Shown one piece after another: positions 26,791 to 35,303 of a stretch of 55,480 bases of DNA. The stretch spans positions 1-55,480 of the forward strand of contig CANQWM010000016.1 of assembly GCA_947627535.1 (NCBI GenBank). The letters run 5' to 3'. The translations under genes were made by a program, and so were the position numbers. The stretch comes from an uncultured Acetatifactor sp. (GTDB taxonomy: Bacteria; Bacillota; Clostridia; Lachnospirales; Lachnospiraceae). The notes below the pieces were generated by a model that was not told the origin of the DNA, did no database searches, and saw only the letters and a program-made list of their open reading frames with translations. Each line of letters starts with the position of its first letter. The first letter of the stretch is position 1.

Positions 26791-26975
26791 TAGAACCTCC
26801 TTTTTGGGAATCTATCAGACTGTTTGGTCATGCTTATTTGTACTTTACTTTCATTATAATGGATTTAGAGAAAAAAGAAAGGGGAGAAAAAGGAATTATC
26901 TCTATTTTTTTATGGCACAGGCGGAAATTTGATTGTATAATGGACACATCTTAACTTTAGAAGGAGGAATCTGAT
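26791..26975. promoter_or_regulatory. divergent promoter region
   Basis: A 185-bp gap between the divergent GGDEF and GH27 genes. TATAAT at 26936-26941 on the plus strand serves GH27 (AGAAGGAGG follows). An ATTATAAT near 26855-26862 reads as a -10 on either strand and may serve the GGDEF gene. No clear -35 or operator was seen. Confidence 0.5.
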
Positions 26976-28106
26976 ATGGTAAAAATGACTCCGCCCATGG
27001 GGTGGAATTCCTGGAACACGTTTGGCCCCAACATCAATGAGCAGCTGATCTTTGAGATGGCGGACATTATGGTGGAAAAAGGGTTCCCGGCGAAAGGATA
27101 TGAGTACCTTGTCATAGACGACTGCTGGTCCCTGAAGGAAAGGGACGCCGGAGGGCGTCTTGTGGCGGACCCGGAAAAATTCCCCCACGGCATGAAGGCG
27201 GTGGCGGATTATGTGCACTCCAAAGGATTGAAGTTCGGCATGTATTCCTGCGCCGGAAACCTTACCTGCGCCGGTTATCCCGGCAGCTTTGAGCATGAGT
27301 TCATTGACGCGGCGACTTTTGCGGAATGGGGCGTGGATTTCCTGAAATACGATTACTGCTACCACAGTCCCATCATACATGGAAAGTATCTCTACAAGCG
27401 GATGGGGCTCGCCCTGGAAAACTGCGGCAGGGACATTCTGTTCAGCGCCTGCTCCTGGGGGGCGGATGAGACCCACGAATGGATCAAGACCACGGGGGCT
27501 TCCATGTGGAGATCCACGGGAGATATTTTTGACACCTGGGAATCCATCAAGAGTCTGGCAAAGCAGCAGGAGAAGCTGCATCCGTACAACGGTGCGGGGT
27601 GCTTTAACGATATGGATATGCTGGTGGTTGGAATGTACGGCAAGGGGAACGTGGGACTTAAAGGCTGCAGCGATGTTCAGTACAAGACACACTTTTCCCT
27701 GTGGGCGTTTCTGGGCTCGCCGTTAATGATCGGCTGTGATCTGCGGAATATGAGCCAGACTTCCTATGATATTCTCACCAATGAGGAGCTGATCCGAATC
27801 AATCAGGATCCCGCCTGCCGTCAGCCCGATAAGCTGATCGGAATCTGGAATGGCGATGACATTCTGATTTATGAAAAGCATCTGGCAGGCGGAGATATTG
27901 CGCTGGGACTGTTTAACTTAAGAGAGGAAAGGGCCGGCGTAAAGGTAAATCTGGACGAAATGGGACTGCCGGCCAGCACGGGGAAGACGCTGGAGATGAC
28001 CGAAGTCTGGACGGGTGAAAAGTATGTGGTGAAGAACGCCAATATCATGATTGATCTGGATGCGTATGACTGCGCCGTGTACCGTGCAAAGGTGGTCGAT
28101 CTGTAA
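26976..28106 (+). CDS. GH27 alpha-galactosidase-like glycoside hydrolase
   Basis: 376 aa. Starts with the GH27 signature TPPMGWNSWNTFG and VIDDCW. The nucleophile is D126 in FLKYDYC and the acid/base is probably D183 in WRSTGDIFDTW. GCFNDMDMLVVG and FLGSPLMIGCDLR are further family motifs, and a C-terminal beta domain follows. Family members remove terminal alpha-galactose (some beta-L-arabinopyranose) from oligosaccharides. There is no signal peptide, so it acts in the cytoplasm after import. No transporter is adjacent. Its stop overlaps the next small gene (TAATG). Confidence 0.93.
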   Translation: MVKMTPPMGWNSWNTFGPNINEQLIFEMADIMVEKGFPAKGYEYLVIDDCWSLKERDAGGRLVADPEKFPHGMKAVADYVHSKGLKFGMYSCAGNLTCAGYPGSFEHEFIDAATFAEWGVDFLKYDYCYHSPIIHGKYLYKRMGLALENCGRDILFSACSWGADETHEWIKTTGASMWRSTGDIFDTWESIKSLAKQQEKLHPYNGAGCFNDMDMLVVGMYGKGNVGLKGCSDVQYKTHFSLWAFLGSPLMIGCDLRNMSQTSYDILTNEELIRINQDPACRQPDKLIGIWNGDDILIYEKHLAGGDIALGLFNLREERAGVKVNLDEMGLPASTGKTLEMTEVWTGEKYVVKNANIMIDLDAYDCAVYRAKVVDL

Positions 28107-28312
28107 TGAGCGAGTGTATGCAGTGCAAAAAGGAGCTGACATACAATGAGATCGGCGCCCACAAAAAGTTTATTAACAGAGGAAGCACAAGCTTCCTCTG
28201 TAAAACCTGTCTTGCCCGGACGCTGGGCGTGACCGTGGGGGATATTGACGAAAAGATCGAACAGTTCATCCAGCAGGGGTGTACGCTGTTTACGGCGCAG
28301 CGGGAATTTTAA
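28106..28312 (+). CDS. small Cys4 zinc-binding-type protein
   Basis: 68 aa. Four cysteines in two CxxC pairs (C4, C7 and C32, C35) predict one zinc or a rubredoxin-like site; the C-terminal half is helical (VGDIDEKIEQFIQQG). The ATG overlaps the GH27 stop as TAATG, so translation is coupled. I recognise no named family. It could be a small regulatory or chaperone-like protein; no function is claimed. Confidence 0.7.
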   Translation: MSECMQCKKELTYNEIGAHKKFINRGSTSFLCKTCLARTLGVTVGDIDEKIEQFIQQGCTLFTAQREF

Positions 28313-28314
28313 TA

Positions 28315-28343
28315 TTGACAAACCAGGGGAGGAAGCGTATTTT
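28315..28343 (+). promoter_or_regulatory. promoter of the transglutaminase gene
   Basis: Consensus TTGACA (28315-28320), 17 bp, TATTTT (28338-28343). The expected start near 28350 gives a short leader with GAGGG before the ATG at 28367. It may also drive the dlt-like genes further downstream. Confidence 0.7.
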
Positions 28344-28366
28344 AGTTTTGTACTGAGGGTAGAATC

Positions 28367-29974
28367 ATGCAGAAAAACAAGAGGAAAAAGAGAAACATTG
28401 CGATTGCCGCAGTTGTATTTTCTGCGGGTCTGGTCTTTGCAGGCTGGTTCTATGTTGACAGTCTTGCCTATCGGGTATGTCGTGTGGAAGCGGGCGGGAA
28501 CGTAACGCCGGCTGATTTTTTGAAAAAGCCGGATCCTTCGGCGGTTTTTGTGGAGGGTACTCAATTTGACACTTCTGTTCCCGGAGACTATCAGGTCAAG
28601 GTAAAAAGCGGGTGGTTTGTCCATCGCTGCCGCCTGATCGTGGCGGATACGGTGCCGCCCTCTGCCGTCTCTGTTCCCGGAAAGATCATGCTGGGAGAGA
28701 CCTGCGCGCCGTCCGATCTGATTTCGGAGCTGTCGGACGCGACAGCAGTGACCTGTGAGTGGAAGACGGCGCCGGATTTTGAACGTCCGGGCTCCCAGAC
28801 GGTGACCGTGGCGCTGACGGATCTGGGAGGAAACGTTACGGAGCTGAGCGCTGAGCTGTTCATCTCCCGGGTGGTGGAAGAGATAGTTATGGAAGCGGGA
28901 GGAGAGATTCCCGCCGCGTCTGACTTTGTGCTGACGAATGAGGAAGCGTCTTTTGAGACAGATATCCGGGATCTGGATGTTACGCAGGTGGGAGAATACG
29001 CTGTCCGTCTGAAGGTCGCGGGAGTATCCTGCGACTCGCTGTTAAAGGTGGAAGACACCGTGCCGCCGCAGCTTGCGGTGCACGACATGGAAGGGTTTTG
29101 CCTGACGCCGCAAAGCGCGATGGAGTTCGTGGACAGTGTGGAGGATGTGACGCCCGTTACGGTTGTCTACGACCAGGAGCCGGACTGGACTCTGGAGGGG
29201 CAGCAGGAGGTGCGGATAGCAGCCTGCGACGCCGGGGGCAACCGGACGGTGGAAACGGTGATGCTGACGCTGCAGGCGGATACGGAAGCGCCGGTCATAG
29301 GAGGCGCCGTCGACAGGAAGATCTATCTGGGCGACAGTATTTCTTATCGGAAAAACATTACCGTGACGGACAACAGCCAGACGGAGCCTACGCTCACGGT
29401 GGATGCGTCCGGGGTAAACCTGCAGGAACCCGGCGTATACCCGGTGGTCTATACCGCGACGGACAGCGCGGGCAACACCGCCAGCGTCACGGTTCATGTC
29501 ACGGTGGCGGCCAGAGAATATTCTCAGGAAGAGGTGGATGCGCTGGCCGATGAAGTTCTGTCAAAGATCATAACGGAGGAAATGACCCTGAGGGAGAAGG
29601 CGGAAGCCATTTTTGAGTGGGTCACCACACATGTGGCGTATATCAGCCATTCCGATGGGGATGACTGGGTCAAATCCGCCTATGAAGGGCTTGCGCTGCG
29701 AAAGGGCGACTGCAGGGTGTATGCTTTTACTTCCAAGGAACTGCTGACCAGAGCGGGCATCCCCAATATGGATATTCAGAAGATACCTGCAAAGACCATG
29801 CATTTCTGGAATCTTGTGGATGTGGGAGACGGATGGCTGCACTTTGATACCTGCCCGAGAGCGGGCGGCCCCAGGGGGTTCTTCCTGTGGACGGACGCGG
29901 AGCTGAAGGAGTATTCCGACGCTCATCACGGTTCCCATAATTATGACCGCGACGCCTATCCGCAGATCAACTGA
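28367..29974 (+). CDS. membrane-anchored transglutaminase-like protein with Ig-like repeats
   Basis: 535 aa. A basic N-terminus followed by one hydrophobic segment (about residues 9-27) and no clear cleavage site suggests a signal anchor. Several beta-sandwich repeats follow (each with DTVPP or DTEAPVI and TATDSAGN-type strands, resembling DUF5011/bacterial Ig domains), to about residue 385. The C-terminal transglutaminase core has the Cys-His-Asp triad C449 (GDCRVYAF), H479 (MHFWNLV) and D494 (HFDTCPR). It probably acts outside the cell as a protease or cross-linking enzyme on wall or surface proteins. The racemase gene starts 42 bp downstream. Confidence 0.88.
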   Translation: MQKNKRKKRNIAIAAVVFSAGLVFAGWFYVDSLAYRVCRVEAGGNVTPADFLKKPDPSAVFVEGTQFDTSVPGDYQVKVKSGWFVHRCRLIVADTVPPSAVSVPGKIMLGETCAPSDLISELSDATAVTCEWKTAPDFERPGSQTVTVALTDLGGNVTELSAELFISRVVEEIVMEAGGEIPAASDFVLTNEEASFETDIRDLDVTQVGEYAVRLKVAGVSCDSLLKVEDTVPPQLAVHDMEGFCLTPQSAMEFVDSVEDVTPVTVVYDQEPDWTLEGQQEVRIAACDAGGNRTVETVMLTLQADTEAPVIGGAVDRKIYLGDSISYRKNITVTDNSQTEPTLTVDASGVNLQEPGVYPVVYTATDSAGNTASVTVHVTVAAREYSQEEVDALADEVLSKIITEEMTLREKAEAIFEWVTTHVAYISHSDGDDWVKSAYEGLALRKGDCRVYAFTSKELLTRAGIPNMDIQKIPAKTMHFWNLVDVGDGWLHFDTCPRAGGPRGFFLWTDAELKEYSDAHHGSHNYDRDAYPQIN

Positions 29975-30016
29975 CAGATCAGACTTTTGCGCTACAGGCG
30001 CGGAACGGAGTACAAT

Positions 30017-30733
30017 GTGAAAAAGCTGGGTGTGATCGGCGGTCTCGGTCCCATGGCCACGGCGTATTTTCTCCAGCTGCTGGTTCAGATGAGCGACGCA
30101 AAGACGGACCAGGAGCATATAGAGGTACTGCTGCACAGCATGCCCCAGATACCGGACCGGACGGGATATATACTGGACAGAAGCCGGGAGAACCCGCTGC
30201 CGGCTATGATCGGAGTGGGGCAGGGGCTGGCCGCACAGGGGGCGGAGGTCATTGCGATTCCCTGTATCACGGCCCATTACTTTGAACGGCAGCTGGAAGA
30301 GGGAATAGGGATTCCCCTTATAAACGGGATTGAGGAAGCGGTGCTGTTTTTAAAGGATGCGGGCATAGAACGCGCCGGGCTGATGGCCACGGACGGAACG
30401 GTACAAAGCCGGCTGTTTCAGGACGCTTTAGAGAAGGCGGGCATAAGCTGTGTTCTGCCTGGGCAGGAGGGACAGCGCCGGGTCATGCATCTGATCTATG
30501 ACGATGTGAAGGCCGGGAAACCCGCGGAAATGTCCCTGTTTCAGGATACGGCCCGGGGGCTGTTCCGGGAGGGAGCCCAGGTGATCCTGCTGGGATGCAC
30601 CGAGCTTTCCCTGATCAAGCGGGACTGCCGGCTGGAACCGGGATTTCTGGACGTGATGGAAGTGCTTTCCAGAAAAGCGGTGCTTACCTGCGGCCGGCTG
30701 AAGAAAGAGTATGATCGATTGATAACGGAGTAG
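30017..30733 (+). CDS. aspartate/glutamate racemase family protein
   Basis: 238 aa from a GTG at 30017, preceded by CGGAG; the upstream TTG in frame has no good site. Typical opening KKLGVIGGLGPMAT. The two catalytic cysteines of PLP-independent racemases are present: the first in AIPCITAHYF and the second in LGCTELSLI. The usual CNTAH is CITAH here, a change beside the catalytic Cys that may affect substrate choice. It would interconvert L and D forms of an acidic or other amino acid. The adenylating ligase starts only 4 bp downstream, so the racemase may supply its substrate (inference). Confidence 0.87.
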   Translation: MKKLGVIGGLGPMATAYFLQLLVQMSDAKTDQEHIEVLLHSMPQIPDRTGYILDRSRENPLPAMIGVGQGLAAQGAEVIAIPCITAHYFERQLEEGIGIPLINGIEEAVLFLKDAGIERAGLMATDGTVQSRLFQDALEKAGISCVLPGQEGQRRVMHLIYDDVKAGKPAEMSLFQDTARGLFREGAQVILLGCTELSLIKRDCRLEPGFLDVMEVLSRKAVLTCGRLKKEYDRLITE

Positions 30734-30737
30734 CGAC

Positions 30738-32279
30738 ATGCAGAACAATGTGCTGGATTATCTGAACAATATCGTCCGTGTAAAACCGGACAAGACGGCC
30801 TTCGCGGACGTAAGGCGCGAGATGACTTTTTCCGAGGTTTACGAACAGAGCAGGGCCGTGGCGACTTTTCTTTACAGAAAAGGGATTGAAAAGCAGCCGG
30901 TGGTGGTATTTATGAGAAAATCCCCGGAGGAGATTACGACTTTCTTTGGCGTGATAGCGGCCGGGGATTTCTATGTTCCCATCGACGAGGAGATGCCCTC
31001 CGTGCGAATCGGGCTGATCCTGGAGAATGTAAAGGCCGGGATTTTGATCTGCGACGCTTCCACCGAGCAGGCGGCAGGGAAGCTGCCGTTTCACGGAGAG
31101 ATCGTGCGCTATGAGGATATCTGCGGCACGGAGGTGGAGGAAGAGGCGCTGCGGAAGATTTACGACAGAGCCATTGACACGGATCCCATTTATATTGTGT
31201 TTACTTCCGGCTCCACCGGTGTTCCCAAAGGGGTGGCCGCCTGCCACCGCTCTGTGATCGATTATATCGAACAGCTCTCCGAGGTGCTGGCGTTTGACGA
31301 AGACACCGTGTTCGGCAGCCAGACGCCCCTGTATTTTGACGCCTGTCTGAAGGAGCTGTATCCCACTCTGAAATTCGGAGCCACTACCTGGCTGATCCCC
31401 CGGGAGCTGTTCTCCCTGCCGGTAAAGCTGGTAGAGTTTCTCAACGAGCATAAGATCAACACGATCTGCTGGGTGGTGTCGGCGCTGACCATGGTTTCCG
31501 CGTTTGATACCTTTCGGACCGTCACGCCAAAATATCTTTCCAATATCGCGTTCGGAAGCGAGGTATTTCCCATAAAGCAGTTCAGGAAATGGCGGGAGGC
31601 GCTTCCCAATGCCAGGTTCACCAACCTCTACGGGCCCACGGAGGGCACGGGGATGTGCTGCTATTATAAGGTGGAGCGGGAGCTTCAGGACGGGGAGGTT
31701 ATCCCCATCGGAAGACCCTTCCGGAATACGGAGATTCTGCTTCTGAACGAGCGGGACGAGCGGGCCGGGGAAGGCGAAGAGGGAGAGATTTGTATCCGGG
31801 GCACTTCTCTGACGCTGGGTTATTACAACGATTTTGAGCGGACGAGGGAAGCCTTTGTACAGAATCCGCTGAATACGGCGTATCCCGAGCTGATCTACCG
31901 GACGGGGGACATCGGCCGGTTCAACGAGCGGGGGGAGCTGGTGTTCGTATCCCGGAAGGACTATCAGATTAAGCATATGGGCCACCGCATCGAGCTGGGA
32001 GAGATCGAGGCTAACGTAAACATGCTGGAGCCCGTGAAGATCGCGGGCTGCGTTTATGACGATACCAGGGGAAGGATACTGCTGTATTATGTGGGGGAGC
32101 TTTCCGAGAAGGAACTGGCAGAAGCCCTTAAGGACAAGCTGCCGCGCTACATGCTTCCCAACCGCATCGTGCGGCTGGAAAAGATGCCCTTTACGGCAAA
32201 CGGCAAGATCGACAGGGTGGCGCTTCGGGCGGGCAGCTGTCAGGAAATGAGAAAGGCGGGAAACAAAGATGGAAACTGA
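30738..32279 (+). CDS. DltA-like amino acid adenylating ligase
   Basis: 513 aa, close to DltA length. ANL-superfamily core motifs: A3 IVFTSGSTGVPKGV, A5 NLYGPTEGTG, A7 YRTGDIG, A8 MGHRIELGEIE, A10 lysine in TANGKIDR. It activates an amino or other acid with ATP and loads it on the adjacent acyl carrier protein. In dlt operons the acid is D-alanine; here the neighbouring racemase leaves other D-amino acids possible. Its end overlaps the carrier-protein start by 11 bp. The cassette that follows (carrier, MBOAT, SGNH-like) repeats the order of function in dlt, but in the order A-C-B-D. Confidence 0.88.
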   Translation: MQNNVLDYLNNIVRVKPDKTAFADVRREMTFSEVYEQSRAVATFLYRKGIEKQPVVVFMRKSPEEITTFFGVIAAGDFYVPIDEEMPSVRIGLILENVKAGILICDASTEQAAGKLPFHGEIVRYEDICGTEVEEEALRKIYDRAIDTDPIYIVFTSGSTGVPKGVAACHRSVIDYIEQLSEVLAFDEDTVFGSQTPLYFDACLKELYPTLKFGATTWLIPRELFSLPVKLVEFLNEHKINTICWVVSALTMVSAFDTFRTVTPKYLSNIAFGSEVFPIKQFRKWREALPNARFTNLYGPTEGTGMCCYYKVERELQDGEVIPIGRPFRNTEILLLNERDERAGEGEEGEICIRGTSLTLGYYNDFERTREAFVQNPLNTAYPELIYRTGDIGRFNERGELVFVSRKDYQIKHMGHRIELGEIEANVNMLEPVKIAGCVYDDTRGRILLYYVGELSEKELAEALKDKLPRYMLPNRIVRLEKMPFTANGKIDRVALRAGSCQEMRKAGNKDGN

Positions 32280-32511
32280 GATGGAAGAATTGCTGGAAAT
32301 TTTGGAGGATCTGCATCCGGAGGTGGATTTTGAGACCTGCGAAAGGCTGATTGACGACAAGATACTGGATTCCTTTGACATTGTGTCCGTCATCGCGGAG
32401 ATCAACGAAAGATTTGATGTGGCGATCACGGCGGAAAAGATCACGCCGGAGAATTTCAACTCGGCAAAAGCCCTGTATGCGCTGATCCGGAAGCTGGAAG
32501 ACGGAGAGTGA
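32269..32511 (+). CDS. acyl carrier protein (DltC-like)
   Basis: 80 aa, acidic. The phosphopantetheine attachment Ser is S35 in DDKILDSFDIVS, where the DSF motif resembles DltC or other specialised carriers rather than fatty-acid ACP (DSL). It would hold the activated acid as a thioester and present it to the MBOAT membrane protein. The start overlaps the ligase gene by 11 bp; a second ATG four codons on is possible. The MBOAT gene follows 4 bp after the stop. Confidence 0.9.
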   Translation: METEMEELLEILEDLHPEVDFETCERLIDDKILDSFDIVSVIAEINERFDVAITAEKITPENFNSAKALYALIRKLEDGE

Positions 32512-32515
32512 CCCA

Positions 32516-34111
32516 ATGCTTTTTACATCTTACGGCTTTATCGGCTTTACGGCCATTCTGATTCTCCTTTATTATCTCGTCCCGAAGAAATGTCAGTGGA
32601 TGCTGCTGCTGGCGGCCAGCTACCTGTTTTACTTTTTCGCGGGTCCGGAATATCTTCTGTACATATCGGCCACTACCGTCACCGTCTGGCTCGCCGCCTG
32701 TGCCATACAGCGCCGGGGGGACAGGACGGCGGCTTATGTCAGGGAAAACAAAGAGACCCTGACCAGAGAGGAAAAGAAAGTCTGGAAGGAGAAGGGAAAG
32801 CGGGCGCAGCGCCGTCTGCTTGTCCTGTGTCTGCTTCTGAATCTGGGGATTCTCGCGGTGGTGAAGTACGCCGCGTTTGCGGTCGCCAATGTAAACGCTC
32901 TGTTCGGGGCGGCGGGGCTGGAACGGCGGTTTTCCATCCCTGATTTTGTACTGCCCCTGGGGATTTCCTTTTACACCTTTCAGGCGCTGGGATACCTGAT
33001 CGACGTTTACCGGGGGACGGTTCCCGCCGAGAAAAATCTTTTCCGGCTGGGACTGTTCGTGTCCTTTTTCCCTCAGCTGGTCCAGGGCCCTATCAGCCGG
33101 TTCGGCGACCTTGGGAAAAGCCTTTATGAGGAACATCCCTTCCGGGCCGAAACGGTGGCGTTTGGGCTGCAGCGGATCCTGTGGGGATATTTTAAAAAGC
33201 TTGTGATCGCGGACCGGATTCTGACGGCGGTGAACGCTGTCATCCGGGCGCCAGAGACCCATGGCGGCGCATGGGTGTTGGTGGGGATGCTGTTTTACGC
33301 GCTGGAGCTGTATGCGGACTTTACCGGCGGAATCGATATTACCATCGGAATCGGCCAGACGCTTGGAATTACAGTAAAAGAGAACTTCATACGCCCTTAT
33401 TTCTCGAAATCTATCAAGGAATACTGGAGAAGATGGCATATTTCCATGGGGACATGGTTCACGGATTATATCTTTTATCCCATTTCGGTGAGCAAGCCCA
33501 TGCTGAAGCTTTCCAGGTGGTCCAGAGCGCATCTGGGGGAGGTTGTGGGAAAACGGATCCCGGTTTATCTTTCCTCCTTTGCCGTCTGGGCCGCGACCGG
33601 CGTCTGGCACGGGGCCAGCTGGAATTTTATTGTGTGGGGACTGGGAAACTGGGTGGTGATCATGGTCTCTCAGGAACTGGAACCGCTGTACGGCATGTTT
33701 CACAGAAGATTTCCAAAGGCGGAAGGAAACTTCTGGTTCAGGGCGTTTCAGGTGGTACGGACGGTGCTTCTGATGAGCTGTCTGAGGATGTTTGACTGCT
33801 ACCGGGACGTCCCCCTGACGTTTCGGATGTTCGGGACTCTGTTCACGGAATTTAACTGGAAAATTTTCTGGGACGGCTCTCTGTTGAAGCTGGGACTTTC
33901 CGCGGTGGATTACGGAGTGCTGCTGGCAGGTCTGGCGGCGCTGTTTGCGGTGAGCATGGCGCAGAGAAAGGGCAGCGTCCGGAAACGGATCGCAGCCTGG
34001 CCTTATCCCGCCAGAGCGGCATTGTGGTACGGGCTTTTCCTGGCAGTGCTGCTGGCGGGGGCCTATGGGATCGGCTATGACGCCAGCCAGTTTATCTATA
34101 ACCAGTTCTGA
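32516..34111 (+). CDS. MBOAT family O-acyltransferase (DltB/AlgI-like)
   Basis: 531 aa, polytopic membrane protein with about ten or more hydrophobic segments. The MBOAT signature is clear: YWRRWHISMGTWFTDYIFYP (H308) and the catalytic H365 in TGVWHGASWNFIVWG. It moves an acyl or aminoacyl group across the membrane from the carrier protein onto an extracellular acceptor. Positioned between the carrier and an SGNH-like partner, as in dlt and alginate acetylation systems. The sequence is more AlgI-like than classical DltB, so the group transferred need not be D-alanine. Confidence 0.93.
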   Translation: MLFTSYGFIGFTAILILLYYLVPKKCQWMLLLAASYLFYFFAGPEYLLYISATTVTVWLAACAIQRRGDRTAAYVRENKETLTREEKKVWKEKGKRAQRRLLVLCLLLNLGILAVVKYAAFAVANVNALFGAAGLERRFSIPDFVLPLGISFYTFQALGYLIDVYRGTVPAEKNLFRLGLFVSFFPQLVQGPISRFGDLGKSLYEEHPFRAETVAFGLQRILWGYFKKLVIADRILTAVNAVIRAPETHGGAWVLVGMLFYALELYADFTGGIDITIGIGQTLGITVKENFIRPYFSKSIKEYWRRWHISMGTWFTDYIFYPISVSKPMLKLSRWSRAHLGEVVGKRIPVYLSSFAVWAATGVWHGASWNFIVWGLGNWVVIMVSQELEPLYGMFHRRFPKAEGNFWFRAFQVVRTVLLMSCLRMFDCYRDVPLTFRMFGTLFTEFNWKIFWDGSLLKLGLSAVDYGVLLAGLAALFAVSMAQRKGSVRKRIAAWPYPARAALWYGLFLAVLLAGAYGIGYDASQFIYNQF

Positions 34112-34139
34112 GGGATGCGGGCGGTCCGGGAGGAAGAAA

Positions 34140-35189
34140 GTGAAAAAGCGGAAGCGGTTGAAGATTGCGGGCACGGTTCTTGCGGTGGCGGTTTCCCTGA
34201 TCCTGCTGCAGGAGCTTCTGATGCCGAAATATATATACGATATTACGGAAGGGGCCATGATCCGGGAATACTATGGGGAGGCGAAGGATCACGACGTGGT
34301 CTTTATCGGGGACTGCGAGGTCTATGAGAACTTCTCCCCGGCGGTACTGTGGCAGGAATACGGGATCAACAGCTATATCCGGGGAAGCGCCCAGCAGCTG
34401 ATCTGGCAGTCTTATTATCTGCTGGAGGACACGCTGCGCTATGAGACGCCGAAGGTGGTGGTATTCAACGTGCTGGCGCTGCAGTATGACAGGCCCCAGA
34501 GCGAAGCGTATAACCGCATGACTCTGGAGGGAATGCGCTGGTCGGCTTCCAAGGTGAAATCCATTCTCGCCTCCATGACGGAGGAGGAAAGCTTTCTGGA
34601 TTATGTGTTTCCCCTGCTGCGATACCATTCCCGCTGGAGCGAGCTGAAGGCGGAGGACTTCAGGGGAATGTTTCGCAGGGAGCGCGTTACCCACAACGGC
34701 TATTATATGCGGGTGGATGTGAGACCGGCGGAGAATGTGCCGGAGGGAAGGATCCTGGCGGATTACCGTTTCGGGGACAACGCCTGGGCCTATCTGGACA
34801 GGATCGCGGATCTGTGCCAGGAGAAGGGAATTTTGCTGGTGCTTGTGAAAGCGCCCAGCCTGTACCCTTACTGGTATCCCCAGTGGGAAGAGCAGGTGGA
34901 AGCCTACGCGCTGGAACGGGGACTGCCCTATCTCAATTTCCTGGAACTGACGGAGGAAACCGGGCTGGATTTCTCCCAGGACACTTACGATGCGGGGCTG
35001 CACCTGAACCTGTCGGGGGCGGAGAAGATCACGCGCTATCTGGGAGCGTATCTCAGAGAGGATATCGGGCTTGCGGACCGGCGGGGAGAGAAGGCGCTGG
35101 CGGACCTTTGGCGGGACAAGCTGGCCGCCTATGAGCAGGACAGGGACGCCCAGTATGAGAAGTACGGTATGACGCCGCCGGACAGATAA
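34140..35189 (+). CDS. SGNH-like extracytoplasmic protein with Cys nucleophile position (DltD/AlgX-like)
   Basis: 349 aa from a GTG at 34140 with GGGAGGAAG upstream; an ATG at 34065 would overlap the MBOAT gene by 47 bp and is less likely. A basic N-terminus and one hydrophobic segment (KIAGTVLAVAVSLILLQELL) form a signal anchor. The block I motif reads FIGDCEVYENFSP, so the position of the SGNH catalytic Ser is C59. The block V Asp/His pair is intact as D284 and H288 (DAGLHLNLSG). It likely completes acyl transfer onto the acceptor outside the membrane, as DltD and AlgX do. The Cys could give thioester chemistry or mark a subfamily. Confidence 0.82.
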   Translation: MKKRKRLKIAGTVLAVAVSLILLQELLMPKYIYDITEGAMIREYYGEAKDHDVVFIGDCEVYENFSPAVLWQEYGINSYIRGSAQQLIWQSYYLLEDTLRYETPKVVVFNVLALQYDRPQSEAYNRMTLEGMRWSASKVKSILASMTEEESFLDYVFPLLRYHSRWSELKAEDFRGMFRRERVTHNGYYMRVDVRPAENVPEGRILADYRFGDNAWAYLDRIADLCQEKGILLVLVKAPSLYPYWYPQWEEQVEAYALERGLPYLNFLELTEETGLDFSQDTYDAGLHLNLSGAEKITRYLGAYLREDIGLADRRGEKALADLWRDKLAAYEQDRDAQYEKYGMTPPDR

Positions 35190-35303
35190 GGCCGGAGGTT
35201 GTGCCATACAGCGGCATGGCAGCCGCGCGGGAGCGGTGAGGAACCCGTCTCTTTGGCGCGCTGCCTGCGGAAATAAAAACGGACAGAGAGGAAGGAAACA
35301 AGG

